Both the position numbers and the translations under genes were made by a program. A stretch of 64,000 nt of DNA from Klebsiella grimontii (GTDB lineage: Bacteria; Pseudomonadota; Gammaproteobacteria; Enterobacterales; Enterobacteriaceae): NCBI RefSeq assembly GCF_900200035.1, contig NZ_FZTC01000034.1:124001-188000 (forward strand). The letters are read 5' to 3'. How positions within the stretch are numbered: the stretch's first letter is position 1; each line of letters begins with the position of its first letter. The notes below the pieces were generated by a model. That model was given only the letters and a program-made list of their open reading frames with translations, ran no database searches and was not told the DNA's origin. Of the stretch, positions 17,069-26,402 are shown in pieces.

Positions 17069-18319
17069 TTAATCATAAGTCACATACATATTCACCTTGC
17101 CGGTCACGGGACCGGTATAATTTACCCCCGCCCGGGTCACCGCGGCATTCTGAACATAGCGGGCCTGGAATGCAGCCGTACTGACGGAGTCATACAGGGG
17201 AAGTGAAGCCGGTGAGGCTTTAGTTGCCCCGTGGCTACCCGTATCGGTCACCGTGGTGTTATCGACATTCACCTTTGTGCCGTTGTAGAACAGTTCTATC
17301 TCCAGACCGTCAATTTTATTCCCGCCGGCGGTATCATAGAGACTGATGTTCTTGTTGCCGGAAAGCGAGGTGCCGGTGTCTTCAAAGCGGAAACGGACGT
17401 GGTTGACCCTGCCAGAGCATTCAAGTGAGAGGTTAACAGGCACCTGAGAGCCGTAGGCTGGCGTACCCAAATAAGTGATGGCGTCAGCAGCCCAGCGCCC
17501 CATGGGAATGGTATAATCGGTGGTTCTGAGCTGGCAGGCCGGTGGCACTATCCGGGTGGCTGAAGTGGCCAATATACTCGGAATGACAGTATAACCGCTT
17601 GTCCCTGCCCCCATTCTTAAATAGAAATTAGTAGAATTAGATACATTCAATGCGCTGGAATATGAAATGGTCCCCTGCTTTACCAGTGCTGCACGAAGAG
17701 ACATACTTGCAGCATAAGTCGGGAAATAATATCTTCCTCCGGAGTTATATGCCTGCATAATATATGCCAGATAACCGGTTATTTGTGTCGATGTTCGGGC
17801 ATCAACCTCTGTGCCGGCAGCAAGGCACATTGTATTACCAAACGCCTGCTGAAAATAAGGGGAACTACCGGAATACGCACATGCCGCATTATATCGCGCC
17901 AGTATTTTTAACTGTATTCCGGTATCGGATGTTAGTAGCCCATGAACTCCGCTATAGGGCGTATAATTAGCCAAAAAATACACAAAATTCGGACTTCCTC
18001 CAGTGCTGCTGGTACTGTTCGATATACCGGAAGATACGCAATAGAGCGTGGTGTCCGACATAAATTCGCCATACCCCCACTGGAACAGAACCGTGCCATC
18101 AGGCGTATTCTGGTCCACCACCAGTGTCCGGGGTACCGCCAGCGGTTTTTCATCCGGGTAATAGGTATAGCAGGTCCCTGCCAGCTGGCCTGCCGCATCG
18201 CCCATGGTCCAGTAAATGTTCTCTGCAAACGTTCCGGCTGCCGCCTGGGGCGTAATACACCCGGCAGCCACCACCACGCCCGTATACGCCACCGCATTCA
18301 GCAATCCCTTCACAGGCAC
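17069..18319 (-). CDS. two-domain fimbrial tip adhesin A
   Basis: About 416 residues: a signal peptide ending near ITPQAAAG, an N-terminal lectin-like domain (to about 258), and a C-terminal pilin domain from PPACQLRTTDYTIPMGRWAADA to KVNMYVTYD. The pilin domain has the usual Cys pair and the C-terminal beta-zipper ending in an aromatic plus Asp, for chaperone binding. The pilin domain is nearly identical to that of adhesin B just upstream; the lectin domain is similar in framework (CYTYYPDEKPLAVPRTLVV, FQWGYGEFMSDT, YCVSSGIS) but strongly diverged in loops. Start is GTG at 18319 or 18313; the second matches the adhesin B start. It should sit at the fimbrial tip and bind host or surface glycans. 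Confidence 0.85.
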   Translation of the reverse strand: MPVKGLLNAVAYTGVVVAAGCITPQAAAGTFAENIYWTMGDAAGQLAGTCYTYYPDEKPLAVPRTLVVDQNTPDGTVLFQWGYGEFMSDTTLYCVSSGISNSTSSTGGSPNFVYFLANYTPYSGVHGLLTSDTGIQLKILARYNAACAYSGSSPYFQQAFGNTMCLAAGTEVDARTSTQITGYLAYIMQAYNSGGRYYFPTYAASMSLRAALVKQGTISYSSALNVSNSTNFYLRMGAGTSGYTVIPSILATSATRIVPPACQLRTTDYTIPMGRWAADAITYLGTPAYGSQVPVNLSLECSGRVNHVRFRFEDTGTSLSGNKNISLYDTAGGNKIDGLEIELFYNGTKVNVDNTTVTDTGSHGATKASPASLPLYDSVSTAAFQARYVQNAAVTRAGVNYTGPVTGKVNMYVTYD

Positions 18320-18379
18320 ACCTCTGCCGTCGACTCATGACCCATCGACTCCGCCTGTACTATTATTCCGTCCGGCAGA

Positions 18380-18530
18380 TCCGCTCCCGGTATTGCTCTG
18401 GTGCTCAGTAATATGTTCATTGCTGTCTCTCCTGATAGCATGGTGTTTCTCTTGTGCAGACGGCCTACGCAGGAGGCGATGTCAGCGGCAGTTCACGTAC
18501 ATTGTTTTTGTATCGGCCTTCCGGCAAAGT
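18380..18530. repeat. duplication scar: remnants of chaperone start and usher end
   Basis: This spacer between the two adhesin genes contains a degraded copy of the usher/chaperone junction found at about 20520-20690. Shared pieces include ttcattgctgtctctcctga, tggtgYttctcttgtgc and cggcagttcac, in the same order. It shows that a unit reaching from the usher 3' end through the adhesin was once duplicated and then mostly deleted. Confidence 0.8.
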
Positions 18531-18556
18531 TTGTCCTTAGCCCGGACCACACTCCG

Positions 18557-19819
18557 TTAGTCATAAGTCACATACATATTCACTTTGCCGGTCACGGGAC
18601 CGGTATAATTTGTCCCGGTTTGAGTGACCGGGGCACTCTGCACATAGCGGGCCTGGAATGCGGCCGTACTGACGGAGTCAAATGCGGCAGAAACAGAGAC
18701 AAATGAACCATGACTGCCGGTATCGGTCACGGTGGTGTTATCGACATTGACTTTTGTGCCGTTATAGAGCAACTCTATCTCCAGGCCATCAATTTTATTC
18801 CCGCCAGCAGTGTCGTAGAGACTGATATTATTATTGCCGGAAAGCGAGGTGCCGGTATCTTCAAAACGGAAGCGAACATGGTCAACAGCGCCGGAACACT
18901 CCAGAGACAGATTAACAGGAACCTGAGGGCCATAAGCTGGCGTCCCTATATAAGCTATGGCGTCAGCAGCCCAGCGTCCCATGGGAATGGTGTAATCGGT
19001 GGTTCTGAGCTGGCAGGCCGGGGGCGCTATTGTTATGCCCGAACCATCCAAAAGCCCATAAACATTATAAGTTCCTTTGACGGTTGCCCGAGCATAGAAA
19101 CTCGCCGTAGATGATGTATGTAATGGTCCATTATATTGTGGTGTACCAACTTTAATTAAAGCCATTCTAAACGAGAAGCTTCCCGTATAGGTTGGCAGTA
19201 ATTGATTAAGGCCGGGAGGCGCAGATATCCAGTATTTACGCATAGTCTGTGACATAGACGCCGAACTGGCACCTGTCTGCGTTAAGTCAATCTCTGTATT
19301 TGCTGCCGGATCATTTACAAAAGATGGGTTAGCATATGATGTTGTGTAATACTGACAATTCGTGGACACTCCGCCGCATACAGAATAATTGGTTCCAGGA
19401 TCAGTATTAAACCGACCCCATAACTTTAGAGCAAATCCACTATCACTAAGCAGTATATATCCTCTGCTGTCACCCGATACATAAACATTTGAGGTTGCGT
19501 ATATATCAATATCCCCATTGGCACCACCAATGCCGCTGGAGACGCAGGACATAACAATATCGGAAAATGCTTCGCCATATCCCCACGAAAATATCTCTGT
19601 TCCATCAGGAACATCGCTACCTACCACAAAAGTTTGTGGTACCGCTAAAGGCCTGTCATCTGGAATGGTTATACTGCAGCTTCCGGCTGGCTGACCGACA
19701 GAGGGTCCGTTAGACCAAAAACCATCTGCACTATAAGTTGTGGCTTCTGCCAGAGGCGTAATGCCCCCGGCAGCCACCGCCACGCCAGCGCACGCCACGG
19801 CCTTTACCAATCCTCTCAC
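18557..19819 (-). CDS. two-domain fimbrial tip adhesin B
   Basis: 420 residues from the GTG at 19819, which overlaps the chaperone stop as GTGA; an upstream in-frame reading to 19879 would lie inside the chaperone gene. Signal peptide ends near ITPLAEA. The N-terminal lectin-like domain runs to about residue 265 and the pilin domain from PPACQLRTTDYTIPMGRWAADA to KVNMYVTYD. Compared with adhesin A, the pilin domain differs at only a few positions, while the lectin domain keeps a framework (PDDRPLAVPQTFVV, FSWGYGEAFSD, SCVSSGI) with otherwise unrelated loops. Translational coupling to the chaperone suggests this is the main tip adhesin of operon 1 and adhesin A is the added copy. Confidence 0.86.
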   Translation of the reverse strand: MRGLVKAVACAGVAVAAGGITPLAEATTYSADGFWSNGPSVGQPAGSCSITIPDDRPLAVPQTFVVGSDVPDGTEIFSWGYGEAFSDIVMSCVSSGIGGANGDIDIYATSNVYVSGDSRGYILLSDSGFALKLWGRFNTDPGTNYSVCGGVSTNCQYYTTSYANPSFVNDPAANTEIDLTQTGASSASMSQTMRKYWISAPPGLNQLLPTYTGSFSFRMALIKVGTPQYNGPLHTSSTASFYARATVKGTYNVYGLLDGSGITIAPPACQLRTTDYTIPMGRWAADAIAYIGTPAYGPQVPVNLSLECSGAVDHVRFRFEDTGTSLSGNNNISLYDTAGGNKIDGLEIELLYNGTKVNVDNTTVTDTGSHGSFVSVSAAFDSVSTAAFQARYVQSAPVTQTGTNYTGPVTGKVNMYVTYD

Positions 19820-20559
19820 TGATGCACCTCCACCGTCTGCTCCTTGCCCGCGCCCCCCCAGTCGTTCATCCCGCTCCACGTCACGCTCACGCTGTTGCTC
19901 TTTATCGTGGCGGGAATTTCATATCGCTCACTTCCCTCCGGCGGTACCATCCGGTACTTGTCCTCCAGACGCTGCCCCTTCTTACCCGGCATACCTACCG
20001 CAAGCTCCCCAAAACTCACATGATACTTCGTCGGGTTTGTCGCCCGCAGCCAGCGCTTCCCGCCTGCCGACTCCATTTTCCACGTCAGCTTCGACGGTGC
20101 CTCCGCGTTACCCTGCGCATCCAGCCCCGCCGGGCGCACAAACACCTTCAGCCGGCTGCGTATCGCTATCACCAGACTGTTTTCCGCATCCTTCGCCTTA
20201 GGCGGTATCTCCTGCAGGTTCAGCCAGTACACCGACTCTCTGTCCTGAGGGATATTTCCCTTCATCACCACCAGACGCAGCTTCCCGCTCTTCTTTCCTT
20301 CCAGCTTCATCACCGGTGGCGTCAGTACCACCGGTATATCTTTATCCTTCCCGTCCGTATCTTCCAGCCAGGACTGCACCATGTACGTTTCCGTACTTTC
20401 ATTGATAATCTCCGCCGGCGTTTCCCTGTCCTCAGCGTACGCCACGATGCGCGTCAGCTGCGGCCTGACCGCCGACTCCGCCGGGGCTGTTGCGCCGGCC
20501 AGCATTCCGGCCGCCAGGACCGTGCCCGCTATCGTTCTGGTGTTCACTGATATCTTCAT
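19816..20559 (-). CDS. periplasmic fimbrial chaperone, operon 1
   Basis: 247 residues with a signal peptide (cleaved near PAESA-VRPQL). Immunoglobulin-like PapD/FimC-family chaperone: RIVAYAEDRETPAEIINES, the conserved LTPPVMKLEG and SGKLRLVVMKGNIPQDRESVYWLNLQEIPP signature, and IAIRSRLKVFVRPAGL. It shuttles pilin and adhesin subunits through the periplasm and completes their fold by donor-strand complementation. ATG lies 6 bases after AGGAGA. It follows the usher by about 100 bases and overlaps adhesin B by 4 bases. Confidence 0.93.
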   Translation of the reverse strand: MKISVNTRTIAGTVLAAGMLAGATAPAESAVRPQLTRIVAYAEDRETPAEIINESTETYMVQSWLEDTDGKDKDIPVVLTPPVMKLEGKKSGKLRLVVMKGNIPQDRESVYWLNLQEIPPKAKDAENSLVIAIRSRLKVFVRPAGLDAQGNAEAPSKLTWKMESAGGKRWLRATNPTKYHVSFGELAVGMPGKKGQRLEDKYRMVPPEGSERYEIPATIKSNSVSVTWSGMNDWGGAGKEQTVEVHQ

Positions 20560-20657
20560 TGCTGTCTCTCCTGATGGCGTGGTGCTTCTCTTGTGCTTCG
20601 CTGATACTTCTCTTGTTCATGTGTCGGGCGCATTACGGCCTGCGCCGGGGCATGAGG

Positions 20658-23285
20658 TTAACGGCAGTTCACGGTCACCTTTTTGTACCACTCTTCCGGC
20701 GCCTGTTTTCCTTCCGGCAGCGCCGGCAGGGTGAACTGACACTGCTCTGCCTGCCGTTTGCCCCAGACCACTTTCAGCGTCTGGTCCCGGCGCGCGTCCA
20801 GCCCGCTCAGGTAAGCCTGACCGTGGTTCCCCACAATGCCGGCTTCTTCCTTCTCGCCTTCCAGGTAAATCATGGCGCCCAGCGGAATTCTTTTCGGACT
20901 CTGTATCTCCACCATGGCCCGGCGTCCCACCCGGGTCGCGAACTTCAGCAGCACCGCGGCGCCGTCGCTGGGCACCACCTTGCGGGCGGAATCCTTTAAT
21001 TCAACGTTTTGTGAAGACTGGCTGCGACTGGTATCCAGACTGATGTTGTTGTAACGGTATGGCGTCAGCCAGGTCACCATCGCGTGTCCGAAATAATCCG
21101 TCTCCGTGTTACCCGCACCGGACACGCTGATACCGGAGGCACCCGGGGTCTCTACGATGGCCACGGTATTACCCAGCGTCGGTGACAGCACCAGGCCGCC
21201 GCCATACAGCGTGATACCTCCGCTCATCCCGGCGGAGTACTGGTTATGGCCACTGCTGTGGCTCATGCCGGCTGACACGTTGCCCTTGCTGCCGTTATAG
21301 CCCAGCGTGCCGGACTGACTGTATTTTCCCTGCGTGTCCCGCATCATGTTTGCGGAGTAGTTCACCCGGTTATCCCACGCGCTGCCGGTGTATCCCAGGG
21401 ACTGGCTGTACTGGTTGTCACTGTTGCGGCTCAGGCTGTAGTTCAGGGAGCCGTAATCGCGGCTGCGGCCGCCTGCACGGCCCAGCGGCAGACTGACGGA
21501 CAGACCTATCTGGGTGTCCGAATTATGAATGTCATGCGTGCGGGTCAGGGACAGGGAGACGCTGGCCGGCCCGATGGTGGTACCGGCCCCCCCGGTAATG
21601 GAGGTCGTCTTGCGGCTGGTCCCGTAGTAGCGGTCCTGGCTCATCCCCATGTAGAGGCTGCCGTAGTTGTTCAGGCTCTGGTTCAGCGTCATTTCCACCC
21701 GGCTGCGCTTACGCTGCAGCCACTCAGAATCTCCCCAGCTGTAGCCGCTGATATTGTCCCGGCTCTGGCGGGACAGGAACTCAGGAAACTCAAGGAAGTT
21801 TTTCGAGCGATACTGGTATCCCAGAATCTGCAGGGAGGTCCCGGTCATGTCAAAATGGCGGGCATAGAGAAAACGGACGGCTGAGCCGTTCCTGGCCTCA
21901 CCGTCGTTCCAGGTCTCCTGGTGACGCGCCCAGGCCGCTTCGGTGGAGAATGCCCCGATACTGCCCAAGTTCCACGCCACACCGGCGGAGAGGGACTGGT
22001 AATCTTCTGACGCCACCGCCGAACTGTTCAGCGTGAAATGCTCAAACCCCCGCTCCAGGCTGCCCGTGGTCACCCAGGGCTCCTCAGCCCGGCTGCCCTG
22101 ATTACGGTAACGTCCGGCTGCCAGGCTGTAGCGGGTAGAGCCCGGGCGTATCATGTTCGGCAGGGCCGTATAGGGAACATGGAATACCTGCACCTGACCG
22201 TCAGACTCCTCCACCGTCACCTCCAGGTCAGCGCCCACCTGAGCGCTGTAGAGGTCATCGATGGCGAACGGTCCCGGCGTCAGGGTGGTACTGTAGATGA
22301 TATTGCCGCGCTGACGGATAACCAGGCGGGCGTTGGTCCGGGCCACTCCGCGAACCACCGGGGAGTAGCTGAACTGATTGTCCAGCAACATTTTCTGGCT
22401 GGTACTCAGGGACACGCCGGTCAGGGGAATGGCCCCGACCATATATCCTGAGGTACTGGTATAGATTTCACCGGCCTGCAGGTTACTACGCAGGAAGGCA
22501 ATATCCCGGCTCAGATAAGAACGGTCGTGGTTTGACTGCCAGCCCTTACCCGGATTGCGGTAGAACGAATCAATGCTGAAGAAACGCCATGCCCCGAGAG
22601 AGCCCACGGTGTTCAGGTTGAGATAGGCGCTGCGGGCGGTGGTGTCATCCGTGCGCCAGCCGTCACCGGACCGGCCTTTGGTTTTTGTGGTGTAAAAATA
22701 GCCGTTGTAACTGGTGCGCAGGCTCGGGACGCCGTGGTCCCACTCGTCCGGGGAAATCATGGTAAAGCGCTGCCGGTCAACGGCCTCCTGAGGCACGGTG
22801 ATGCTCAGCACCTGGTGGGTGGCGTCATAGGCGATGGCGGATGAGGGGATTTTCTGCTCAAGCGGCTCACAGGTGGCCTCGCCGTCTGTTGCGGCGGACG
22901 TTTTATCCGGGGCTGTGGCACGGTCATCGTACAGGGCTATTTTTATACCGAGACTTATCAGCTGCTCCCGGGTCAGGCACGGGGCCACCCGCTGTTTTCC
23001 GTTATCCACGAAACGCACTTCGGTGTGTTCCGCCAGATTGTCATTGACGCGAATGTCGACCAGCTTCATCCCCGGCGTGACCGCGTCCTGCCAGACAAAC
23101 ACATCCGGCGTGGCCCCGCCTTTATCCCGGCGCAGGAATACCTCATCAAAATCGGAGCTGGCCGGCACGCTCCCGGCCAGACAGCAACCTAAAACACAAA
23201 AAATCCCCGGACGGTGCCATCCACCTGCCGTTCTCCGGAAATTTTGTGTGTCAGGGGTGAGTGAAGGCGGATTCGTTTTGCGCAT
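20658..23285 (-). CDS. outer-membrane fimbrial usher, operon 1
   Basis: About 875 residues from the ATG at 23285, which has GAGG eight bases upstream; the ATG at 23303 is possible. A signal peptide is followed by the PapC N-terminal domain (SSDFDEVFLRRDKGGATPDVFVW), a long beta-barrel with plug domain and the family pieces PGPFAIDDLYSAQVGADLEVTVEESDGQVQVFHVPY, and the C-terminal PapC domain (GAMIYLEGEKEEAGIVGNHGQAYLSGL). It forms the pore that exports and polymerises the fimbria. It is separated from the pilin by an intrinsic terminator, which should make usher expression lower than pilin expression. Confidence 0.94.
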   Translation of the reverse strand: MRKTNPPSLTPDTQNFRRTAGGWHRPGIFCVLGCCLAGSVPASSDFDEVFLRRDKGGATPDVFVWQDAVTPGMKLVDIRVNDNLAEHTEVRFVDNGKQRVAPCLTREQLISLGIKIALYDDRATAPDKTSAATDGEATCEPLEQKIPSSAIAYDATHQVLSITVPQEAVDRQRFTMISPDEWDHGVPSLRTSYNGYFYTTKTKGRSGDGWRTDDTTARSAYLNLNTVGSLGAWRFFSIDSFYRNPGKGWQSNHDRSYLSRDIAFLRSNLQAGEIYTSTSGYMVGAIPLTGVSLSTSQKMLLDNQFSYSPVVRGVARTNARLVIRQRGNIIYSTTLTPGPFAIDDLYSAQVGADLEVTVEESDGQVQVFHVPYTALPNMIRPGSTRYSLAAGRYRNQGSRAEEPWVTTGSLERGFEHFTLNSSAVASEDYQSLSAGVAWNLGSIGAFSTEAAWARHQETWNDGEARNGSAVRFLYARHFDMTGTSLQILGYQYRSKNFLEFPEFLSRQSRDNISGYSWGDSEWLQRKRSRVEMTLNQSLNNYGSLYMGMSQDRYYGTSRKTTSITGGAGTTIGPASVSLSLTRTHDIHNSDTQIGLSVSLPLGRAGGRSRDYGSLNYSLSRNSDNQYSQSLGYTGSAWDNRVNYSANMMRDTQGKYSQSGTLGYNGSKGNVSAGMSHSSGHNQYSAGMSGGITLYGGGLVLSPTLGNTVAIVETPGASGISVSGAGNTETDYFGHAMVTWLTPYRYNNISLDTSRSQSSQNVELKDSARKVVPSDGAAVLLKFATRVGRRAMVEIQSPKRIPLGAMIYLEGEKEEAGIVGNHGQAYLSGLDARRDQTLKVVWGKRQAEQCQFTLPALPEGKQAPEEWYKKVTVNCR

Positions 23286-23356
23286 GCCTTTAGCCTCAGT
23301 CATATTATTTTATTGTTATCCGGACAGACGCGCGTCTGTCCGCACATCCTGTGCGT

Positions 23357-23389
23357 AAAAAAAAGCCCCTCCCGGAAACCGGGCGGGGC
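23357..23389 (-). terminator. intercistronic terminator/attenuator after major pilin
   Basis: On the minus strand a stem gccccgcccgg/ccgggaggggc is followed by eight T. It lies between pilin and usher, so read-through should set the low ratio of usher to pilin. A separate 22-base perfect palindrome (cggacagacgc and its complement) lies at 23321-23342. Confidence 0.88.
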
Positions 23390-23398
23390 AGTGATGCA

Positions 23399-23974
23399 TC
23401 AGAAATAAGAGATGGTGTAGTTTGCGGTGCCGGTAACCGTACCCGCGGTCACACTGGTGCTGAGGGATTTATAGGCCGCGACAAAGTCCATGTTGATAGC
23501 GCCGGCAGTGGACGGCAGGGTGTAACCCGGCGCCACAGCGGTACCGCCGTTCATGTCAATCTGCACACCGGCCGGCGTCAGGATAGCCACGGCCACATCG
23601 TCTGCAGCGGTGGCTGACGGCGCGGTGTTGCCGGCAACATACGCATCAGTAGCCGGGGCAAACGGCGTGTCGAAGATGGCACGGACGTTGGACAGGGAGC
23701 CTGCTGCGGCACAGCCGGTCAGGGAGATTTTGAACGCGGTATGACCCAGATAGGTACCGGCACCGGCATTCAGTGCCGGTGCCGGCACAGACGGCAGGTT
23801 GATGGTCTGGTTAACCGCCGGCGCACCACCACCGACAGACACTCCGGTCAGCGCAGTACAGGCGCTGGCAGTAACGGTGCCGTTAAAGGTGATGGTGCCG
23901 TCAGCCGCCATCGCGCCGGCAGACAGTAAAGTGGAAGCCACTACCAGGGAAGCCAGGATACGATTTAATTTCAT
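23399..23974 (-). CDS. major fimbrial subunit (pilin), operon 1
   Basis: 191 residues. The signal peptide ends AMA-ADGTITFNGTVTASAC. The mature pilin has the N-terminal donor-strand region GTITFNGTV, the Cys pair (TASACTAL ... SLTGCAAAG) and the C-terminal beta-zipper ending TANYTISYF with penultimate Tyr, as in type 1-family major subunits. The composition is Ala/Gly/Thr rich. ATG has GGAG eight bases upstream. It is the first structural gene of operon 1, 142 bases downstream of a LuxR-type regulator and followed by a terminator. Confidence 0.93.
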   Translation of the reverse strand: MKLNRILASLVVASTLLSAGAMAADGTITFNGTVTASACTALTGVSVGGGAPAVNQTINLPSVPAPALNAGAGTYLGHTAFKISLTGCAAAGSLSNVRAIFDTPFAPATDAYVAGNTAPSATAADDVAVAILTPAGVQIDMNGGTAVAPGYTLPSTAGAINMDFVAAYKSLSTSVTAGTVTGTANYTISYF

Positions 23975-24115
23975 TGTAATACTCCATTATTTAGTGTTGT
24001 TTGAATAACCCTTACTACCCACCACTGCCTTGTGTGGTCGGGCGATTAATGCCACCGGTATCATCTGCACCTGGTGGCAATAATATGTTGCCGCCGGGGA
24101 TAAACGCCGGCCTGG

Positions 24116-24685
24116 CTATGATTCACTGCAGGCGCTTTCACCTGCCCGGCAAATTTCGTTTATATCCCGGCAGATAAGCAGGGACACCCGGTTGCAGTCA
24201 GGTATGCCGTAATGCATCACCTCTTCCCGGCTCACCCGGTAGACATAATCCCGGGTAACATTAAGTTTTTCTGCTGCATCCCTCACTGACACACCCCCTG
24301 TCAGCAGGCTGATAATCCGGGTAACCCGGTCTGACACCTTCCGGTAACGGGCGGGGGCCATTTCAGCCAGGCGAATGACGGAAAATAATTCCCGCAATGA
24401 AATCGCCGCACTCATTACCCACGGAAAATACTTTTTAACTGGCCGAAAAACAGGAGAGTCGACCAGAATAACCACCCGAAGTAAATGCAGGGAAAAACGG
24501 CGAATAAATTCACTTCTTCGACCGGATTCCGGAATATAGAGCACAAAAACATCGCCGGGCGAGGGTGATACCCTGCTGATATCCCGCGGTATTTTTATTA
24601 TACTGACATCACCTTTTCTTATTTCTTCGGCATGGCTTACGCCCATAAGGAAATATGTATTATCCGATACAATATGATATCTCAT
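24116..24685 (-). CDS. LuxR-type HTH regulator (paralog 3 of 4), upstream of fimbrial operon 1
   Basis: 189 residues from the ATG at 24685, giving MRYHIVSDNTYFLMGV, aligned with the other paralogs; a longer reading starts with TTG at 24748. The receiver-like N-terminus has PSPGDVFVLYIPESG where the phosphoacceptor Asp would be. The HTH reads VSVRDAAEKLNVTRDYVYRVSREEVMHYGI, followed by the family tail NRVSLLICRDINEIC. It lies head-to-tail before the major pilin, in the position of a local fimbrial regulator. Upstream is a long inverted repeat (24787-24866) that could be its operator. Confidence 0.77.
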   Translation of the reverse strand: MRYHIVSDNTYFLMGVSHAEEIRKGDVSIIKIPRDISRVSPSPGDVFVLYIPESGRRSEFIRRFSLHLLRVVILVDSPVFRPVKKYFPWVMSAAISLRELFSVIRLAEMAPARYRKVSDRVTRIISLLTGGVSVRDAAEKLNVTRDYVYRVSREEVMHYGIPDCNRVSLLICRDINEICRAGESACSES

Positions 24686-25303
24686 CGATACAGCAGTCCT
24701 TTGTTTATCCTGTTTCTGGAATAACTCCTGCGAACGTTCCTGTTGCAAACTGAATTTATTTTTAGCACAGAAAGTTCAAATCCTTTAATTGGTTAAAACG
24801 ATCGATACAGTCACTGCAATAGATTACAGCTATCATCTGATGTGTTATCGATCGTTATAACCGATTGTACAGGATGACGTTTATTTACGTTTCCCACAAA
24901 CAAAGAGAGACATCTTTGCAATTCCCCTCAGGCATGACAAAACACTATCAAAAACGACATATCCATTATCTTTGTGCCGGAATATCCGTTCTTTTGTGAA
25001 ATGACGAGCTGATAACATTGTCAATAAATGTCAACAATAACCTTACCTGACATAAAATAAGGATAAAAACAGTTAAGTATTATTAATATAAAAACGTAAA
25101 ATTCTGATATAAAATTCCTGGAAGAAAATGACTAAAAAATAAAGGGGAGAACTGGAGAATCAATTTACGCAAGCAATATTCAGACACTGACGATGCCAAA
25201 TTCCTAACAGGCCTACTGGAATATTTTGGGATTGTAGGCGAGACACCCGCAATAATTTGCGCTCTGCTATTTTTAGAGGGCTGATATTAGACGGCAACGC
25301 GTT
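24686..25303. other. AT-rich control region upstream of operon 1 regulator
   Basis: 618 bases with no supported gene. It holds the inverted repeat at 24787-24866 and an AT-rich stretch to about 25150; an IS66 remnant begins near 25304. Confidence 0.45.
24787..24866. promoter_or_regulatory. long imperfect inverted repeat, candidate operator
   Basis: Left arm 24787-24809 (aattggttaaaacgatcgat followed by aca) and right arm 24843-24866 are reverse complements at nearly every position (the right arm reads aatcggttataacgatcgat on the other strand). Centres are about 56 bases apart. They lie 100-180 bases upstream of LuxR-type paralog 3. A related TTAAACGAT palindrome occurs upstream of paralog 4. 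Confidence 0.6.
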
Positions 25304-26283
25304 TTGTCGAACGAATTCCCGGTTACAATCTGTACCGGTATCACTGATATAAGAAATGGCTTCAACGGCCTGGCCGCCAAAATACAGACGGCGCTGAAAG
25401 ATGCTCCGATGTCCGTCCATGTCTTCATCTTCCGGGATCGCAGCGGCAGCCAGGTAAAACCGCTGTGGTCTACTGGCGACTGTCAGCGCCTTCCGGGTTA
25501 TCCGGACGTACGTGAAAAGCGTGCCTGTGCTCAGTGCAATGCCAACATGCAGACCTCCGTACCTTCGCGCCCATCGAGCGGGGTATTACAGGACTAGGGC
25601 TGCGATACCCCCACGTGCTGGCCTCAAACTACGCAGAGCACACTCCGCTGTACCACCGGCCTGAAGTATAGGCCCGCCAGGGTATGGAGCTGAGTCGCTC
25701 ACTGCTATCAGGCTGGGTGGATGCTTATATCGGGTTCAACGAGCTGTACCGCAATGGCCGGATAATGCGGGCCCACGCCCGCCGCAACATCCGCAATGTG
25801 CACGTCCGCATCCCGTCATCGCTGATGAGGAAAGCGCTGAAACGGATCGGCGAGCTATACGCCATCGAGGCGGAAATAAGGGGAATATCGGCGAGAACGC
25901 GAGCGGAAAACGAAACCGCTGCTGAAATCCCTGGAAAGCGGGTTGCGTGAAACGATGAAAACGCTGCCGTGGTACGCTGAGCTGGCGAAGGCGTCTCGTA
26001 GGCCCGGAACCCGTGGCCGGCGCTGACATACTATGCAGACGATGACTGGGCCGAAACAACCAATAATATCGCTGAAAATGCCCTGCGGATGGTCAGTAAC
26101 TTCCTGTTCTTCGATTCTGAACATGGTGGTGAGCGGGAAGCACTGCTGTATAGCCTGATCGGGACGCGCAAACTGAACAGCGAGGATCCAGAAGGCTACC
26201 TTCGCTATGTAGCCGACTGGCCGGCCAACCGGGTTGGCAAACTGCTACCCTATTATTTTCTCCTGACGCACCGTAGTCTGTAA
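25304..26283 (+). pseudogene. decayed IS66-family element (tnpB and tnpC remnants)
   Basis: 25304-25500 reads as part of IS66 TnpB (ITDIRNGFNGLAAKIQTALKDAP, then VFIFRDRSGSQVKPLWSTGDCQRLPG) with the end lost. From about 25565, pieces of TnpC appear in different frames: RYPHVLASNYAEHTPLYHRPEV, GMELSRSLLSGWVDAY, KRIGELYAIEAEIRG, and at 26059-26283 NIAENALRMVSNFLFFDSEHGG followed by EREALLYSLIGTRKLN. Internal deletions, stops and frameshifts show it is inactive. TnpA and clear terminal repeats are not found. Confidence 0.85.
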
Positions 26284-26402
26284 ATTACACGACCTTTTAT
26301 CTCGCCCGCTACGGCTCAAAGGTGCCGTCACGGTCGCGCGGAGTTCACAGCTCCGGAGAGCCACCGCCGGTGGTGGGAGGAGCCCATGCCCGGTTTTGGC
26401 GG
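26284..26402. other. IS remnant flank
   Basis: About 120 bases between the IS66 and IS256 pieces; no gene. Probably the residue of an insertion sequence end. Confidence 0.3.
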
